A DNA stretch of 5,771 bases, taken from Bacillota bacterium. Lineage in GTDB: Bacteria; Bacillota; Clostridia; Christensenellales; CAG-138. This document shows, piece after piece, positions 1-5,732 of this stretch. Location: the NCBI GenBank assembly GCA_023416175.1, contig JAEZIE010000035.1:1-5771 (forward strand). The letters run 5' to 3'. The first letter of the stretch is position 1. Each line of letters opens with the position of its first letter. Under the pieces are notes generated by a model. It was not told where the DNA came from and did no database searches. It saw only the letters and a program-made list of their open reading frames with translations. The translations under genes were made by a program, and so were the position numbers.

Positions 1-247
1 TCGCAATCGCCATCAGCAACATAAACAGCGGCGTGGTGATATTGGCTGCGGCAAGCTGATCCTTATCTCCCAGTTGCCCGACAAAAAAAGTGTCTACAAG
101 ATTATACAGCACTTGAACCATCATCCCGAATACCACAGGAATAGACATTTTAAGTATCGCTTTTGCTACAGGAGCATTGCTCATTAGTTCAATTTGTTTG
201 TTCGAATTCAATGATTCGCCCACCTTTTCTATTACTTGCTTGTTCAT
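1..247 (-). CDS. MATE-family multidrug/Na+ efflux transporter, N-terminal part only
   Basis: Integral membrane exporter of the MATE (MatE/NorM/DinF-like) family, which expels cationic drugs or metabolites using a Na+ or H+ gradient. About 82 codons are visible before the window edge cuts the gene. Residues 22-82 carry the typical MATE opening: a short amphipathic start (NAPVAKAILKMSIPVV), then a first membrane helix with the family hallmark NLVDTFFVGQLG, then a second helix beginning AAANITTPLFMLLMAIA. The ATG shares one base with the stop codon of the marR-type gene upstream (TAATG) and has no clear ribosome binding site, which suggests translational coupling. An alternative is the TTG at 211, preceded by AAGGTGG at a good distance. 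Substrate cannot be told. The family call is firm; the C-terminal part is not seen. Confidence 0.9.
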   Translation of the reverse strand, partial: MNKQVIEKVGESLNSNKQIELMSNAPVAKAILKMSIPVVFGMMVQVLYNLVDTFFVGQLGDKDQLAAANITTPLFMLLMAIA

Positions 248-669
248 TAATTTTTATCAGATATTTGTTTTGCTTTCTCGACCATGCGTCCAAGATAATC
301 GTTAAATGCCTCCTGCTCCTCCATAGAAAGGCATGAGCAAACTTCGTCCGTCCATACGTCGTATACGTCGATCACATCGGTAATCGTCGCACGTCCCTCA
401 TCTGTGATAGATAGGACATTCTTTCGCCGGTTCTCTGGGTTTTGCTCCCGCCTGATATAACCCTTGATTTCGAGGGAGAGCAATGCCTTTGCAACAGTTG
501 TTTTGTCCAAACACAACGCGGATGCCACCGCGTCCTGCGACATGTCGTAGTGAAAATGCAGAAACGCGCAGATCTGATACTCTGTATCGGACACTCCGGC
601 ATTCCTGATGCGGGTGTGCCCGTATTCCTTGGCATACCGCCAAAGCCGGTTTAATGAATGAAACCCCAT
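247..669 (-). CDS. MarR-family transcriptional regulator
   Basis: Dimeric winged-helix repressor of the MarR family, 140 aa, the usual length. Residues about 28-42 form the helix before the DNA-binding region. Residues about 44-72 are the helix-turn-helix (SQDAVASALCLDKTTVAKAL, then LEIKGYIRR). Residues 73-94 are the wing, with the family pattern NPENRRKNVLSITDEG close to the common DPxDrR...LTxxG. The C-terminal helices (100-136) would make the dimer. An ATG at 711 opens the same frame 14 codons earlier, but it lies inside the -10/operator region, upstream of the expected transcript start. The ATG at 669 has a near-perfect AAGGAGGA four bases before it, so I choose 669. It is followed by a MATE exporter with a one-base overlap, so it most likely represses itself and the exporter until a ligand binds. 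The ligand is unknown. Confidence 0.93.
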   Translation of the reverse strand: MGFHSLNRLWRYAKEYGHTRIRNAGVSDTEYQICAFLHFHYDMSQDAVASALCLDKTTVAKALLSLEIKGYIRREQNPENRRKNVLSITDEGRATITDVIDVYDVWTDEVCSCLSMEEQEAFNDYLGRMVEKAKQISDKN

Positions 670-672
670 ATG

Positions 673-680
673 TCCTCCTT
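673..680 (-). promoter_or_regulatory. Ribosome binding site that fixes the marR-type start
   Basis: On the minus strand AAGGAGGA lies four bases before the ATG at 669. It is almost fully complementary to the 16S rRNA tail. The upstream in-frame ATG at 711 has nothing comparable. This decides the start in favour of the 140-residue protein. Confidence 0.85.
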
Positions 681-694
681 GTTGAAGCGCCAAC

Positions 695-710
695 TGTTGA
701 ACATTCAACA
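695..710. promoter_or_regulatory. Probable MarR operator (perfect inverted repeat)
   Basis: TGTTGAA-CA-TTCAACA is a perfect 7-base inverted repeat with a 2-base centre, a size typical of MarR-family operators. It touches the last base of the -10 box and covers the expected transcript start, so a bound dimer would block RNA polymerase. A further TGTTGAA half-site lies in direct orientation at 680-686, 15 bases away, overlapping the ribosome binding site. Identity as the operator of the adjacent MarR protein is inferred from position and symmetry. Confidence 0.75.
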
Positions 711-737
711 TTATACGCCTAGGGTTGCATTTGTCAA
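710..737 (-). promoter_or_regulatory. Sigma-A type promoter of the marR-MATE operon
   Basis: Read on the minus strand, TTGACA (732-737) and TATAAT (710-715) are both perfect consensus boxes with a 16-base spacer. Transcription would begin near 703, giving a leader of about 34 bases before the ATG at 669. A promoter this strong in front of a self-repressing regulator fits tight operator control. Confidence 0.88.
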
Positions 738-1063
738 TAGCCGTGCGTTTTCGACTCAGAAGTCAAACAAAAATTAGCCAGATGTACTGAACTTCTGGTT
801 ATCTAGGTATGCGCCGTTCAGTCATGAGGTTACAAAGCAAATTGAAGCAGGCAATATCGAAGGACTTTCAGGATGAATGCATTGAGAAACCAAATGGCCC
901 CACTGCAAAGCCAGCGGGGCGTATATGAAGGATCCGCCCATGCATGAAGACACATGGGTAGATGGGGTTAGTATGGCTTTGATGGTATGGCATATTCAGA
1001 CGGTTTTTGGATGTTATCGCTCACCTTTCACGTATTTTCGCCTTGCCTCGTATTCAATGTAAA
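738..1063. other. Gene-poor spacer with short open stretches, possibly gene remnants
   Basis: No gene here can be called with confidence. Three short open stretches are visible. (a) Plus strand 778-876, 32 codons between stops, reads like protein (starts PDVLNFWLSRYAPF, ends EAGNIEGLSG) but has no start codon. (b) Plus strand, same frame, 925-1062 gives a 45-residue ORF from an ATG with a weak GGGG upstream (begins MKDPPMHEDTWVDG). (c) Minus strand 1014-1088 encodes 24 residues (begins MYDWKENIFYIEYEARRKY) with no ribosome binding site; the frame stays open back to 1130. Each is short enough to be chance; together they could be decayed genes. A 7-base inverted repeat ACTGAAC/GTTCAGT lies at 786-792 and 816-822. 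I see no tRNA, CRISPR, IS end or riboswitch. Confidence 0.4.
897..920 (-). terminator. GC-rich hairpin, possible weak or old terminator
   Basis: GCCCC-A-CTG and CAG-C-GGGGC flank a 6-base loop. On the minus strand the A/C mismatch becomes a G-U pair, giving a continuous 9-pair stem, so the hairpin is more stable in that direction. The bases after it on the minus strand (CATTTGGTTTC) are only moderately T-rich. It may be the terminator of a lost minus-strand gene, since no complete minus-strand gene now ends just upstream of it. Confidence 0.3.
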
Positions 1064-1092
1064 AGATATTTTCTTTCCAGTCGTACATACTA
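1064..1092 (+). promoter_or_regulatory. Possible forespore sigma-G type promoter for the DUF2953-gerW pair
   Basis: CATACTA at 1086-1092 fits the Bacillus sigma-G -10 consensus (CATWMTA) at every position. Seventeen bases upstream, AGATA (1064-1068) matches the -35 consensus (GHATR) only in its last three bases. Transcription would start near 1099, about 20 bases before the ATG at 1120. The ytfI-ytfJ genes of Bacillus subtilis are, as I recall, expressed in the forespore, which agrees. The weak -35 keeps this tentative. Confidence 0.4.
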
Positions 1093-1119
1093 AGTTTATT
1101 AAAGCGATCGGATGAAAAG

Positions 1120-1608
1120 ATGATAATACTTTACATTCTACTGATTTTATTGGTCCTTTTAGTTATTATTGACCTTGTGCGTGGCACCAGAATCACGATT
1201 TATGCAATGCTTAACAGGAATACGATGAAAGTCAGCATTACCTGGTTATATCCGCTGTTTATGGCCACGGTAGCTATGGAAAACAGAGGTGCCTGTCTCA
1301 CTGTTTATTTTCTAAAGATGAAGTTATTTAGATCTAAACTTGTAAGTGAGAAGGTATCCAACACAAAACGGCTTCTAAATGCTTTAAAAATATCTAACAT
1401 CGAGCTTTCAACCTCATATGGGTTTTGTGATCCATTTGTGACAGGTTTGGTTTCGGGTTTGCTTAGTATTATATCTTCGTTCGTCTCCATCAGTAGTCTG
1501 GATTTGAAGCCGAATTTCATGTCGGATGAACTGTATGTTACCCTTGACGCATCAGCAAACGTCAAAGTAGGGCATACTATTTGGGACTACTTAAAATATA
1601 AGACATAA
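1120..1608 (+). CDS. DUF2953 domain protein (YtfI-like), membrane-anchored
   Basis: A 162-residue protein of the DUF2953 family, whose biochemical function is unknown. Residues 1-20 are one strongly hydrophobic segment (IILYILLILLVLLVIIDLV), a membrane anchor or uncleaved signal. The rest is a soluble or peripheral domain. The family signature is clear at 98-123 (TSYGFCDPFVTGLVSGLLS...), followed by the usual LKPNF (129-133) and a strand-rich end with KVGHTIWD (149-156). Some relatives are longer, with a charged insert in the middle that is missing here. The start has only a weak GGATG upstream. The gene is followed 10 bases later by a gerW-family gene, the same order as ytfI-ytfJ in Bacillus, which supports the assignment and suggests a joint role in spores. 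A possible sigma-G promoter lies just upstream. Confidence 0.82.
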   Translation: MIILYILLILLVLLVIIDLVRGTRITIYAMLNRNTMKVSITWLYPLFMATVAMENRGACLTVYFLKMKLFRSKLVSEKVSNTKRLLNALKISNIELSTSYGFCDPFVTGLVSGLLSIISSFVSISSLDLKPNFMSDELYVTLDASANVKVGHTIWDYLKYKT

Positions 1609-1618
1609 GGAGCACAGC

Positions 1619-2095
1619 ATGGAACAAGATGTAACCCAATATGTAGATACCCTATTTTCAAACCTAAAAGACTTTTCGCAGCAAGATGGCTTGATTGGTA
1701 AACCTGTCGTGCAGGGCGATAAAACTTTCCTGCCTGTAATGTCTATGATGCTCGGATTTGGAGGGGGAGATTCGCAAAGCAAAGGCAAGCAAAACGCTCA
1801 GACAAGCGGCGGAATTGGCAGCATGATGGGTGGTGCACATGGCGTCGGCCTAAAGCTCTGCACGGACGCTATCATTATTATTGACAACGATCAGGTTTCT
1901 GTCACCCCTATCGGCATGGGCGCTGCTGGAACGGGCTTAATGGATAAAATCCCTCAAATTATTAGCGGGATCAAAACAGGCGGACAACAAGGCAATCAGC
2001 AGCAGCAAGGCCAGCAATCACAGCAGGGGCAGCAGTCTCAGTCGGGCCAGCAGTCCCAACAGGGTCAACAATCTCCGCAAAGCAGTCAGTATTAG
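1619..2095 (+). CDS. GerW-family sporulation protein (YtfJ-like) with Gln-rich tail
   Basis: A 158-residue protein of the GerW/YtfJ family. In Bacillus subtilis the family member is made during sporulation and affects germination with L-alanine; its molecular action is not known. Residues 23-50 hold the family core (GLIGKPVVQGDKTFLPVMSM, then LGFGGG). Next come a Gly-rich linker (51-77), a strand pair (78-98, GLKLCTDAIIIIDNDQVSVTPI) and the closing helix LMDKIPQIISGI (107-118). The family normally ends about there. This protein adds 38 residues (121-158), 21 of them Gln and the rest Gly, Ser and single Asn, Pro and Tyr. There is no signal peptide or membrane segment. TAAGGAG, whose first three bases are the stop of the preceding gene, lies 6 bases before the ATG, so the pair is an operon. 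A terminator follows. Confidence 0.88.
   Translation: MEQDVTQYVDTLFSNLKDFSQQDGLIGKPVVQGDKTFLPVMSMMLGFGGGDSQSKGKQNAQTSGGIGSMMGGAHGVGLKLCTDAIIIIDNDQVSVTPIGMGAAGTGLMDKIPQIISGIKTGGQQGNQQQQGQQSQQGQQSQSGQQSQQGQQSPQSSQY
1979..2092 (+). repeat. Gln/Ser/Gly low-complexity repeat in the gerW-family gene
   Basis: The last 38 codons repeat a near-9-base unit built on CAGCAGTCN / CAACAGGGN, giving alternating QQS and QQG. CAG and CAA are mixed, so the DNA repeat is imperfect while the peptide repeat is regular. Such tracts can change length by slippage; all units here stay in frame. Confidence 0.85.
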
Positions 2096-2115
2096 TTGTA
2101 AAACCTATATTAATG

Positions 2116-2148
2116 CCCCGCCACCATAACGGTAGCGGGGTTTGTTTT
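2116..2148 (+). terminator. Rho-independent terminator after the gerW-family gene
   Basis: CCCCGC (2116-2121) pairs with GCGGGG (2135-2140). After one mismatch ACC pairs with GGT around a 5-base loop. TTTGTTTT follows at once. It lies 20 bases after the stop codon. Confidence 0.9.
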
Positions 2149-2241
2149 GCTGCTTTTGCCGCTTCTAAATTTGTCAGCAAAGACATTTCTTGTGTCAGCC
2201 AGGGTACATAGGTAACGTTCCAGTTCACCACGGTCAAAATG
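2149..2241. other. Spacer between the two terminators
   Basis: About 90 bases separate the gerW-side terminator from the bidirectional one. A minus-strand frame stays open across it and on into the antisense of the gerW-family gene, but it starts inside the terminator and has no ribosome binding site. I see no gene or RNA element. Confidence 0.5.
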
Positions 2242-2274
2242 AAAACAGGCAAGCCTATGGCCTGCCTGTTTTTT
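2242..2274. terminator. Bidirectional terminator between the converging operons
   Basis: AACAGGCAAGCC (2244-2255) and GGCCTGCCTGTT (2259-2270) form a 12-pair stem with a 3-base loop. The single A/C mismatch becomes G-U on the minus strand. Six T follow on the plus strand (2269-2274), and TTTTCATTTT follows on the minus strand. It begins 10 bases beyond the cphA stop and is probably the cph operon terminator, while also catching read-through from the gerW side. Confidence 0.88.
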
Positions 2275-2284
2275 ATGTAAGGAC

Positions 2285-4909
2285 TTATCCTATATATGCA
2301 TTGATATCTTGCAAAATGGGCTCGGCAATCTCTTGGGGCTGCTGTAATCGATGAATGTACTCTAAAATCGGCTCCAAATGCTCATAGAATACGACAATCA
2401 GGTCGCCCTCCCGGGCATTCATAATGGCTGACTCCAACGCTCCGAGCTCACTATCGGCAATAATCACCTCTTTTTTGGGGAAATGTGTTTTCATTACCGC
2501 GTGATAGAAGAGCGTGCTTACCTCCCCTTTCTTACGCCCGCGAAGACATTCATCCTCTTTAATATAGATCTTCTGAAAATGCTTTGCACAAAGCTCGCCT
2601 ACCGCTTGAATGGCCGCATTTTGCCTGTCTCCAGGCATACCGATTATACCCACAAGTCTTTTGGGATGATAAGAAGGCAAAGCACTGATTACCGCCTCGT
2701 ATCCGGGCAAGTTATGCCCGTAATCCAGTAAAATGGAATAACCATCCATGGGGAATACTTCAAAACGTCCCTCATTACACGTAAAGCTTGATAATCCTTG
2801 CGCTATCGTTTTTAGAGGTACCTTTAGGCCATGGAGAGCGGCAACCGCAGCCAGACAGTTTTCAACATTGCATGGGATTGCGCCATCCTTTGTAATGGGA
2901 ATATCTTTTAGGTCTATAACAGGCGTGATTTCTCCATCATGAACGACAATCTTGCCACTGGATACATAGACTTTTTTAAACTTCGAATAACGGCCGATAA
3001 AAGCCTCGGGCGATTTTGCGAACAATATGATATTTGCTCTTACCCTGTTCATGATATATGACGTCATGGGATCTTCCGCATTCAGCACGGCATACCCGGT
3101 ATCTTTCACGGCTTCGGCCACAAGCGATTTTACAAACGCAAGCTCCTCCAGCGTATTGATTCCCTGAAGCCCCAAATGGTCGTCCGCAATATTTGTGATA
3201 ACGCCGATGTCTGCAAGATCATAGCCAAGGCCGGACCGGAGAATTCCTCCGCGGGCTGTTTCCAGAACCGCTACCTCCGCATCTTTATTGCATAGTACCA
3301 TGCCAGCGCTTACAACTCCCGTATCATCCCCCTGGTGAATGCAGGTGCCATTGATGTAAGTGCCGGATGTACTCGTCATACCGACTGATCTCCCTTGGCA
3401 CATAAGTACATGGGAAATCAGCCTTGTGGTTGTTGTCTTGCCGTTTGTGCCGGTAACGGATACAATCGGAAACTCCAAAGCATCGTCATCTGCAAAAAGA
3501 AAATCAACAATATCCTTTGCAACATTGCGTGGCTTTCCTTCGCTTGGATATAAATGCATCCGAATGCCCGGAGCCGTATTGACCTCCACAATTACGCCCC
3601 CGGTCTGCTTGATTGGAACGGAAATATCCTCTGTTACAATGTCGATGCCGGCGATATCAATGCCTAAAATAGATGCCGCGCGGATTGCGAGCTCCGCGTT
3701 TTCGGGATGTATTTCCTCCGTACGGTCTATGGCGGTGCCGCCTGTACTAAGGTTCCCGTTCTCTCTGAGTTTAACGGTCTGTCCCATTTCGGGAATGGAA
3801 GACGGCATAAGCTTACTGCGCCGAAGCAGTCTGCGGGCATTTGCATCAATCTTAATCTTTGTCAGCGGCTTTTCATGATGGTCGCCCCGGTCTTCATTCT
3901 GATTGACGGTATTGACGAGTTCTTCAACTGTGTGCACGCCATCCCCTGTTACGGAAGCGGGGTTACGTTCCGAAACGGCGCTGACCTTATTGCCGACAAC
4001 TAGGACCCGGAAATCTTTTCCCGTGACAAACCGCTCTACAATAACAGCGCTGCTGTAGGAAAAGGCATCCTTAAAAGCGGCCCTGATTTCCCGCTCATTT
4101 TTCAGATTCAGATGCACCCCTTTGCCTTGGTTTCCATCGTGCGGTTTTATAGCCACAGGCACGCCGATTTCTTTTGCTGCCTGAAGCGCTGAGATTTCGC
4201 TAAAAACAAGTTTTCCTTCCGGAACCGGTACGCCCTGCTCCCGAAGCAGCGACTTTGTGAGCTGCTTATCAGATGAAATATCGACCGCTATGCAGGAAGT
4301 GGAATCGGCCAATGTTGCTTGCTGCCTACGTTGGTATTTCCCATACCCAAGCTGTATCAGGCTTTCTGTTCCCAGCCTATGAACGGGTATCCCACGACTT
4401 TTGGCTTCATCAAAAATGGCGGCCGTGCTTGGCCCAAGATCAGCTTCTCTGGAAGCCTGCTTAATCGCAGCAAGCGTTTCCTGAACGTTTGCCTTTTTAT
4501 GCCTTAAAAAGTTATCGACGAGGTAGACCGCTGCTTTGCCGCACTCCAAGCCGCAAACCTCATTCCTATATTCATACACAAGGAAGGACTGCCGGGGCTT
4601 GTCCGTTGCACGCGTTTTGCCAAATGTCACGTTATAGCCCACCATAAACTGCATTTCCAAAATGATGTGCTCGATTACGTGTGCAAGATATGTGCCAGAA
4701 TTCAGGCGCTCCAAAAAGCCGCCCTCATACCCAAGGCCGCAATAATTTGTTTTCAGACCAGGAAACTCCTGCAGAATCCAATCATTGAAATTTTCGATCT
4801 GAGTCGTAGGAATATTACTATATTTTCCGCTATCCAATACCATCTTGATGACAGGAAAATGGCTATAAATATTTCTGCCCCGGAAGGTGGTGATGTCAAT
4901 AATCTTCAT
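2285..4909 (-). CDS. cphA: Cyanophycin synthetase (CphA1 type)
   Basis: Cytoplasmic enzyme that builds cyanophycin, a poly-Asp backbone with Arg on each side chain, using two ATP-dependent ligation steps. Its 874 residues match the usual CphA1 length of about 870-900. The N domain (1-160) carries HVIEHIILE at 77-85. The ATP-grasp domain (about 200-465), which adds Asp, shows KPHDGNQGKGV (255-265), VERFVTGKDFRVLVV (291-305) and EVNTAPGIRMHLYPSEGKPR (442-461). The Mur-ligase-like domain (about 480-874), which adds Arg, has an intact P-loop GTNGKTTT (487-494), TNIADDHLG (572-580), an LDYGHN motif (728-733) and a GDR at 760-762. The intact P-loop argues against CphA2, which joins dipeptides and has lost that site. 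The ATG is preceded by TGGAG at 6 bases and overlaps the end of cphB by 14 bases, so the two are co-translated. Confidence 0.97.
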   Translation of the reverse strand: MKIIDITTFRGRNIYSHFPVIKMVLDSGKYSNIPTTQIENFNDWILQEFPGLKTNYCGLGYEGGFLERLNSGTYLAHVIEHIILEMQFMVGYNVTFGKTRATDKPRQSFLVYEYRNEVCGLECGKAAVYLVDNFLRHKKANVQETLAAIKQASREADLGPSTAAIFDEAKSRGIPVHRLGTESLIQLGYGKYQRRQQATLADSTSCIAVDISSDKQLTKSLLREQGVPVPEGKLVFSEISALQAAKEIGVPVAIKPHDGNQGKGVHLNLKNEREIRAAFKDAFSYSSAVIVERFVTGKDFRVLVVGNKVSAVSERNPASVTGDGVHTVEELVNTVNQNEDRGDHHEKPLTKIKIDANARRLLRRSKLMPSSIPEMGQTVKLRENGNLSTGGTAIDRTEEIHPENAELAIRAASILGIDIAGIDIVTEDISVPIKQTGGVIVEVNTAPGIRMHLYPSEGKPRNVAKDIVDFLFADDDALEFPIVSVTGTNGKTTTTRLISHVLMCQGRSVGMTSTSGTYINGTCIHQGDDTGVVSAGMVLCNKDAEVAVLETARGGILRSGLGYDLADIGVITNIADDHLGLQGINTLEELAFVKSLVAEAVKDTGYAVLNAEDPMTSYIMNRVRANIILFAKSPEAFIGRYSKFKKVYVSSGKIVVHDGEITPVIDLKDIPITKDGAIPCNVENCLAAVAALHGLKVPLKTIAQGLSSFTCNEGRFEVFPMDGYSILLDYGHNLPGYEAVISALPSYHPKRLVGIIGMPGDRQNAAIQAVGELCAKHFQKIYIKEDECLRGRKKGEVSTLFYHAVMKTHFPKKEVIIADSELGALESAIMNAREGDLIVVFYEHLEPILEYIHRLQQPQEIAEPILQDINAYIG

Positions 4910-5732
4910 CTTTGTCTCCAGTATATTGATCGACTTTTATAACCTCTTTGGTTTTCATGTCATATCCGTATCCGTACGGAAGAATATGAACGGTCACGCC
5001 AACAATTGCAAGCAGCTCGTTGGGCTCCAGTTCTGCGACATTAGAGCTTTGTATGGTGCTCCCGTCTATCACGGTTACGGAGTTTTCCCCTATCACCTTA
5101 AAATAAATGTCGGGGTACACCTTAATTGCAGTGTTTTCATCAATGCCGATTCCAATTACGTTGGGGTTTTCCGCAATGCCGCACAATAAGCGCCCAAACC
5201 TTCCACGCTGGTCAAAGTGCTGGTCAATAATGCAGTTTTCAATCAGCCCCAATCCGGGCGCCATTTTGAGGGTGCATTTTCTTGCGGGCTCATTATCGTT
5301 GCCCTGAACAATCATTGTGGAACTCATTGCCGATGCCCCGGCGCTTGTTCCCATGATAAATCCGCCGTCCTGGTAAAGATACTGGAGTTCACTATTTGCC
5401 TTTGTTCCACCCAATATGCTCGTAATCCGAAGCTGGTCTCCCCCGGTAAAGAAAATGCATTTCGACCTGCGGATAACATCGCAGACCTCCTCGCTGTTCG
5501 CATCTTCCCGTGATTCTATGTTGAGTATATTGATGTTGTCCACGCCAAGGTTATAAAAGACATCCTTGTATTCCTGTCCAACTTCCTCCGGGTAATTGGT
5601 TGCAGTGGTAACAATGGTCAGGATCTCGTCTTCTCTTACCATATCGGCAGCCTGCGCTAATATGGAGCGGTCTCCGCGCTTATCTTCAGCGCCGCCAATG
5701 ATCAAAAGATATCCGTTATTATTCTCTTTCAT
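4896..5732 (-). CDS. cphB: Cyanophycinase (peptidase family S51)
   Basis: Cytoplasmic serine exopeptidase that degrades cyanophycin to beta-Asp-Arg dipeptides. Its 278 residues match the family length of about 270-280. Near the N-terminus is LLIIGGAEDK (9-18). FFTGGDQLR (94-102) includes the conserved substrate-binding Gln100. The nucleophile is Ser130 in GTSAGA (128-133). DQHFDQRGRFGRL (170-182) supplies His172 and the conserved Arg cluster, and DENTA (198-202) supplies Glu199. These match the Ser-His-Glu triad and substrate residues known from Synechocystis CphB, so the enzyme should be active. GGGGG seven bases upstream of the ATG is an acceptable ribosome binding site. The start overlaps the stop of an upstream gene by four bases (ATGA), and the last 14 bases overlap cphA. 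Synthesis and breakdown enzymes therefore lie on one transcript, whose promoter is outside the window. Confidence 0.96.
   Translation of the reverse strand: MKENNNGYLLIIGGAEDKRGDRSILAQAADMVREDEILTIVTTATNYPEEVGQEYKDVFYNLGVDNINILNIESREDANSEEVCDVIRRSKCIFFTGGDQLRITSILGGTKANSELQYLYQDGGFIMGTSAGASAMSSTMIVQGNDNEPARKCTLKMAPGLGLIENCIIDQHFDQRGRFGRLLCGIAENPNVIGIGIDENTAIKVYPDIYFKVIGENSVTVIDGSTIQSSNVAELEPNELLAIVGVTVHILPYGYGYDMKTKEVIKVDQYTGDKDEDY

Noticed and set aside
670..711. Longer MarR-type protein starting at the ATG at 711 (154 residues)
   Set aside because: The ATG lies in the -10 box/operator, upstream of the expected transcript start, and lacks a ribosome binding site. The ATG at 669 has an excellent one.
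1094..1119. Sigma-F-like boxes GTTTA and GGATGAAAA
   Set aside because: The spacing is about 11 bases instead of about 15, and the boxes would start transcription inside the coding region.
1979..2092. CRISPR-like or tandem DNA array
   Set aside because: The units are about 9 bases, imperfect in DNA and coding in frame. They are a peptide repeat, not spacers between direct repeats.
1971..2252. Minus-strand 93-codon ORF
   Set aside because: It begins inside the terminator hairpin, has no ribosome binding site, and its second half is the antisense of the Gln-rich gerW tail.
3360..3878. Plus-strand 172-codon ORF inside cphA
   Set aside because: It is antisense to conserved ATP-grasp and Mur-ligase motifs of cphA, has no ribosome binding site, and its composition mirrors the cphA codons.
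2285..4909. CphA2-type (dipeptide-using) synthetase
   Set aside because: The Mur-ligase P-loop GTNGKTTT and the ATP-grasp motifs are both intact, as in CphA1.
4887..5513. Several plus-strand ORFs antisense to cphB
   Set aside because: They overlap the fully conserved catalytic motifs of cphB and have no supporting start signals or recognisable domain.
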